A stretch of 64,000 nucleotides of DNA from Chloroflexota bacterium (GTDB lineage Bacteria > Chloroflexota > Dehalococcoidia > UBA1151 > TMED-70), in contig PBLU01000026.1 in the NCBI GenBank assembly GCA_002721875.1, positions 1 to 64,000 of the forward strand, read 5' to 3'. Both the position numbers and the translations under genes were made by a program. Below are positions 62,449 to 64,000 of this stretch, in pieces. A model generated the notes under the pieces. It saw only the letters and a program-made list of their open reading frames with translations, had not been told where the DNA came from and searched no databases. Each line of letters starts with the position of its first letter. Positions within the stretch are counted from its first letter, which is position 1.

Positions 62449-63344
62449 TTTAGTAAAAATGTCTTGATAATTGAATTTATAATTATATAAATTTTATCTA
62501 ATCTATTTGTTTTTGGTTTATTATGTAAAGATTTATATGAATAGGTTTTTATTTTTTTGAGAACTTTTTCACCAGAATCTAGGAAAATTTGTATTAATAT
62601 TGCATCTTTTTTTCTTAATAATCTAGGTAAACACTTTCCAGAATTATAAAGATTTTTATTTATAATTATCATCTCATCTAAAAATCTGTTAAACTTCCTT
62701 TTTGAGATTTCATCAAATTCAAATTTATTTTCAAATATATCCTTAGAAATATTATTTTTGGTCATTATTTCAATTGGCATATATACTCTTCCAATTTTTT
62801 TATCCTTAATAATATCTTGTAAAAAATTTGTTATTTGTAGTCCACTACAAATATTGTTGGAAAGTTTGACTAGTTTTTTATCTTTATAGCCTAAAATAGC
62901 TAAAACAATTTCACCTACTGGATTTGCAGAAAATTCACAATACTCTAATAATTCCTTAATATTTTTATATTCTTTTTTTTCTTGATCAATTTTATTGGCC
63001 TTAATTAATCTCAGAAAAGGATTGATCTCTAAATTATGTTTTTTAATTGTTTTTTGTAAGGCTATGAAAGTTGGCAAAGTTGCTTTATTTTCAAATGCTT
63101 TTTTTAATTCTTTTTCCCAAATGTTTAGCTCTAGTTCTTTGTTTCCATTTGAATCATCACCGATAAAATCAACACCTCTAGAAAATGCATACAAACTCAA
63201 GAAATCATTCATTTTTTCTTTACCTATAAAAAACATTAGAACAGGAAAGTTTTCATAGTTATCTTTAGCAATTTTATGGCAAATCTTTAATGACTCACTA
63301 TATGAAACTCTTTCTTTTTTTATTGGGAAAAGTAAATTATTCAT
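62445..63344 (-). CDS. Squalene/phytoene synthase-family prenyltransferase (HpnC/HpnD-like)
   Basis: This 299-residue protein has the first Asp-rich motif AFSRGVDFIGDD near residue 55, and the second motif region GLQITNFLQDIIKDKKIGRVYMP near 170-192, both typical of head-to-head prenyl synthases. RLARL-type regions are present in modified form. It is coupled by a four-base overlap to hpnE, which favours the presqualene/hydroxysqualene route over phytoene. Only one synthase of the usual HpnC-HpnD pair is visible; the other may lie beyond the window. Confidence 0.86.
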   Translation of the reverse strand: MNNLLFPIKKERVSYSESLKICHKIAKDNYENFPVLMFFIGKEKMNDFLSLYAFSRGVDFIGDDSNGNKELELNIWEKELKKAFENKATLPTFIALQKTIKKHNLEINPFLRLIKANKIDQEKKEYKNIKELLEYCEFSANPVGEIVLAILGYKDKKLVKLSNNICSGLQITNFLQDIIKDKKIGRVYMPIEIMTKNNISKDIFENKFEFDEISKRKFNRFLDEMIIINKNLYNSGKCLPRLLRKKDAILIQIFLDSGEKVLKKIKTYSYKSLHNKPKTNRLDKIYIIINSIIKTFLLK

Positions 63345-63348
63345 TTGA

Positions 63349-64000
63349 CTATAATTTTGATATTTTAGATAAAATTTTTTTTTGTTGAAGCTCTCCTAAA
63401 AATTTTCTTACATACAGTCTATAGAAGAAAAAAAGCTTGAAAAACTCCTTAACTTTTTCAAAACCTTCTACTTTATGAGAATTTTCCAATGGGAATCCGT
63501 TATTGATAATTCTTATGATAGAAAAATTGTGATTTTCAGGATTAACTAATTTTGATATTTTATTAGAATTATTATCTATAAAATTAGCTTTTATATTCTC
63601 ATTTATCCATTTTTTGGCATTTCTTCTTTTTGAAATATCTTTATTGAATTCTAATTCCAATCCTGATCCTATTCTGTGCTTGATATTTTCTAATTCCAAG
63701 ACATCACAAATTGATTTATTTAGATCATGGGATGTCTCTATCCATCTATCTACACGAGGAATCGACCAGTCTACGGGTTTAGAATTAATAACTAAAGTTT
63801 CTTTTGCAACTATTATTTCATTATTAGTTATTTCTTCATTTGTTTGAACGGCAAAATCTATTGAAATTATATTATTAGGTTTTTTATTGTCTATGATATT
63901 TTTTAGCTCAAAAAGATCGTCATTTTTCTTAATTTTATAAACTATACTTTGTTTATCATTATTTATAAATTTAAGGTTTTTATTTAGAATTATTAGGTTC
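63349..64000 (-). CDS. Unrecognised protein, C-terminal part (runs off the window)
   Basis: The frame is open from the window end at 64000 down to a stop at 63349, giving at least 216 residues; an internal TTG at 63699 is not a plausible start. The fragment is rich in Lys, Asn and Ile, with recognisable stretches PVDWSIPRVDRWIETSHDLN and KHRIGSGLELEFN in the middle and a basic hydrophobic C-terminus FFKLFFFYRLYVRKFLGEL that could be membrane-associated. I do not recognise a family. It is four bases upstream of the squalene synthase-type gene, so probably co-transcribed and possibly part of terpenoid metabolism. Confidence 0.65.
   Translation of the reverse strand, partial: NLIILNKNLKFINNDKQSIVYKIKKNDDLFELKNIIDNKKPNNIISIDFAVQTNEEITNNEIIVAKETLVINSKPVDWSIPRVDRWIETSHDLNKSICDVLELENIKHRIGSGLELEFNKDISKRRNAKKWINENIKANFIDNNSNKISKLVNPENHNFSIIRIINNGFPLENSHKVEGFEKVKEFFKLFFFYRLYVRKFLGELQQKKILSKISKL

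Overview
The window is a gene-dense (about 95% coding), AT-rich bacterial chromosome segment (GC roughly 30% by eye). It has almost no intergenic space, frequent 1-11 bp overlaps between co-directional genes, and no recognisable insertion sequence, prophage, CRISPR array, tRNA or rRNA. The only gap near 300 bases (5369-5669) is filled by a T-box riboswitch. Several features together suggest a free-living, probably marine, member of the Chloroflexota such as the SAR202/Dehalococcoidia side: an alternative complex III operon, the DUF3090 and SCO1664-family pair (known mainly from Actinobacteria and Chloroflexota), a PspAB homologue, a nickel superoxide dismutase, a leucine T-box in front of ilv-leu, FabL with MaoC-type dehydratases, and an enolase-superfamily dehydratase. 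This placement is inference; no 16S rRNA gene is present.

Layout. 1-5.4 kb: end of an acidic repeat protein, a membrane-anchored parvulin, threonine synthase, and a cluster of two acetyltransferase-type proteins with a glycosyltransferase. 5.4-17.1 kb: a T-box-controlled branched-chain amino acid operon (ilvB-ilvN-ilvC-leuA-leuC-membrane protein-leuD-leuB), running into a penicillin-acylase-family hydrolase. 17.1-24.5 kb: sugar-acid dehydratase and hydratase, JAMM peptidase, citramalate synthase, DUF3090/SCO1664 pair, inositol-phosphatase-family enzyme, PspAB and a GATase-like protein. 24.6-30.9 kb: a striking CG-alternating palindrome followed by gyrA, a flavin reductase, a glycosyltransferase, rplU-rpmA-rpmE and a DUF1385 membrane protein. 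30.9-34.9 kb (minus): PduO-type adenosyltransferase, hisH, hisA, hisF, HAD phosphatase, hisIE. 35-36.1 kb: erpA and ygfZ.

36.1-51.2 kb (minus) looks like one very long transcription unit. It starts with alternative complex III (97-aa membrane protein, ActA, ActB1, ActB2, two NrfD-type subunits, ActD, ActE), continues through cytochrome c maturation (CcmH, CcmF, a 35-aa CcmD-like peptide, a secreted protein, a TlpA/CcmG thioredoxin), and ends in fatty-acid synthesis (two MaoC proteins, plsX, fabG, fabL). Respiratory-chain assembly and lipid synthesis are thus arranged head to tail.

51.3-60.2 kb (plus): E1 alpha and beta of a 2-oxoacid dehydrogenase, a Gfo/Idh oxidoreductase, and pxpA-pxpB-pxpC followed directly by oadG, a biotin carrier and oadB, the membrane half of a sodium-pumping decarboxylase without its usual alpha subunit, then a TauE-type permease. 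60.2-64 kb: nickel SOD with its maturation protease, HpnE- and squalene-synthase-type genes, and the end of an unrecognised gene that runs off the window.

Main points for a second look: the (CG)n palindrome ahead of gyrA; the pxp-oad cluster as a possible decarboxylase pump with a KipI/KipA-type carboxyltransferase; and two genes (a MaoC dehydratase and ActA) whose only plausible starts are AUU and AUC, each placed six bases after a strong Shine-Dalgarno sequence.
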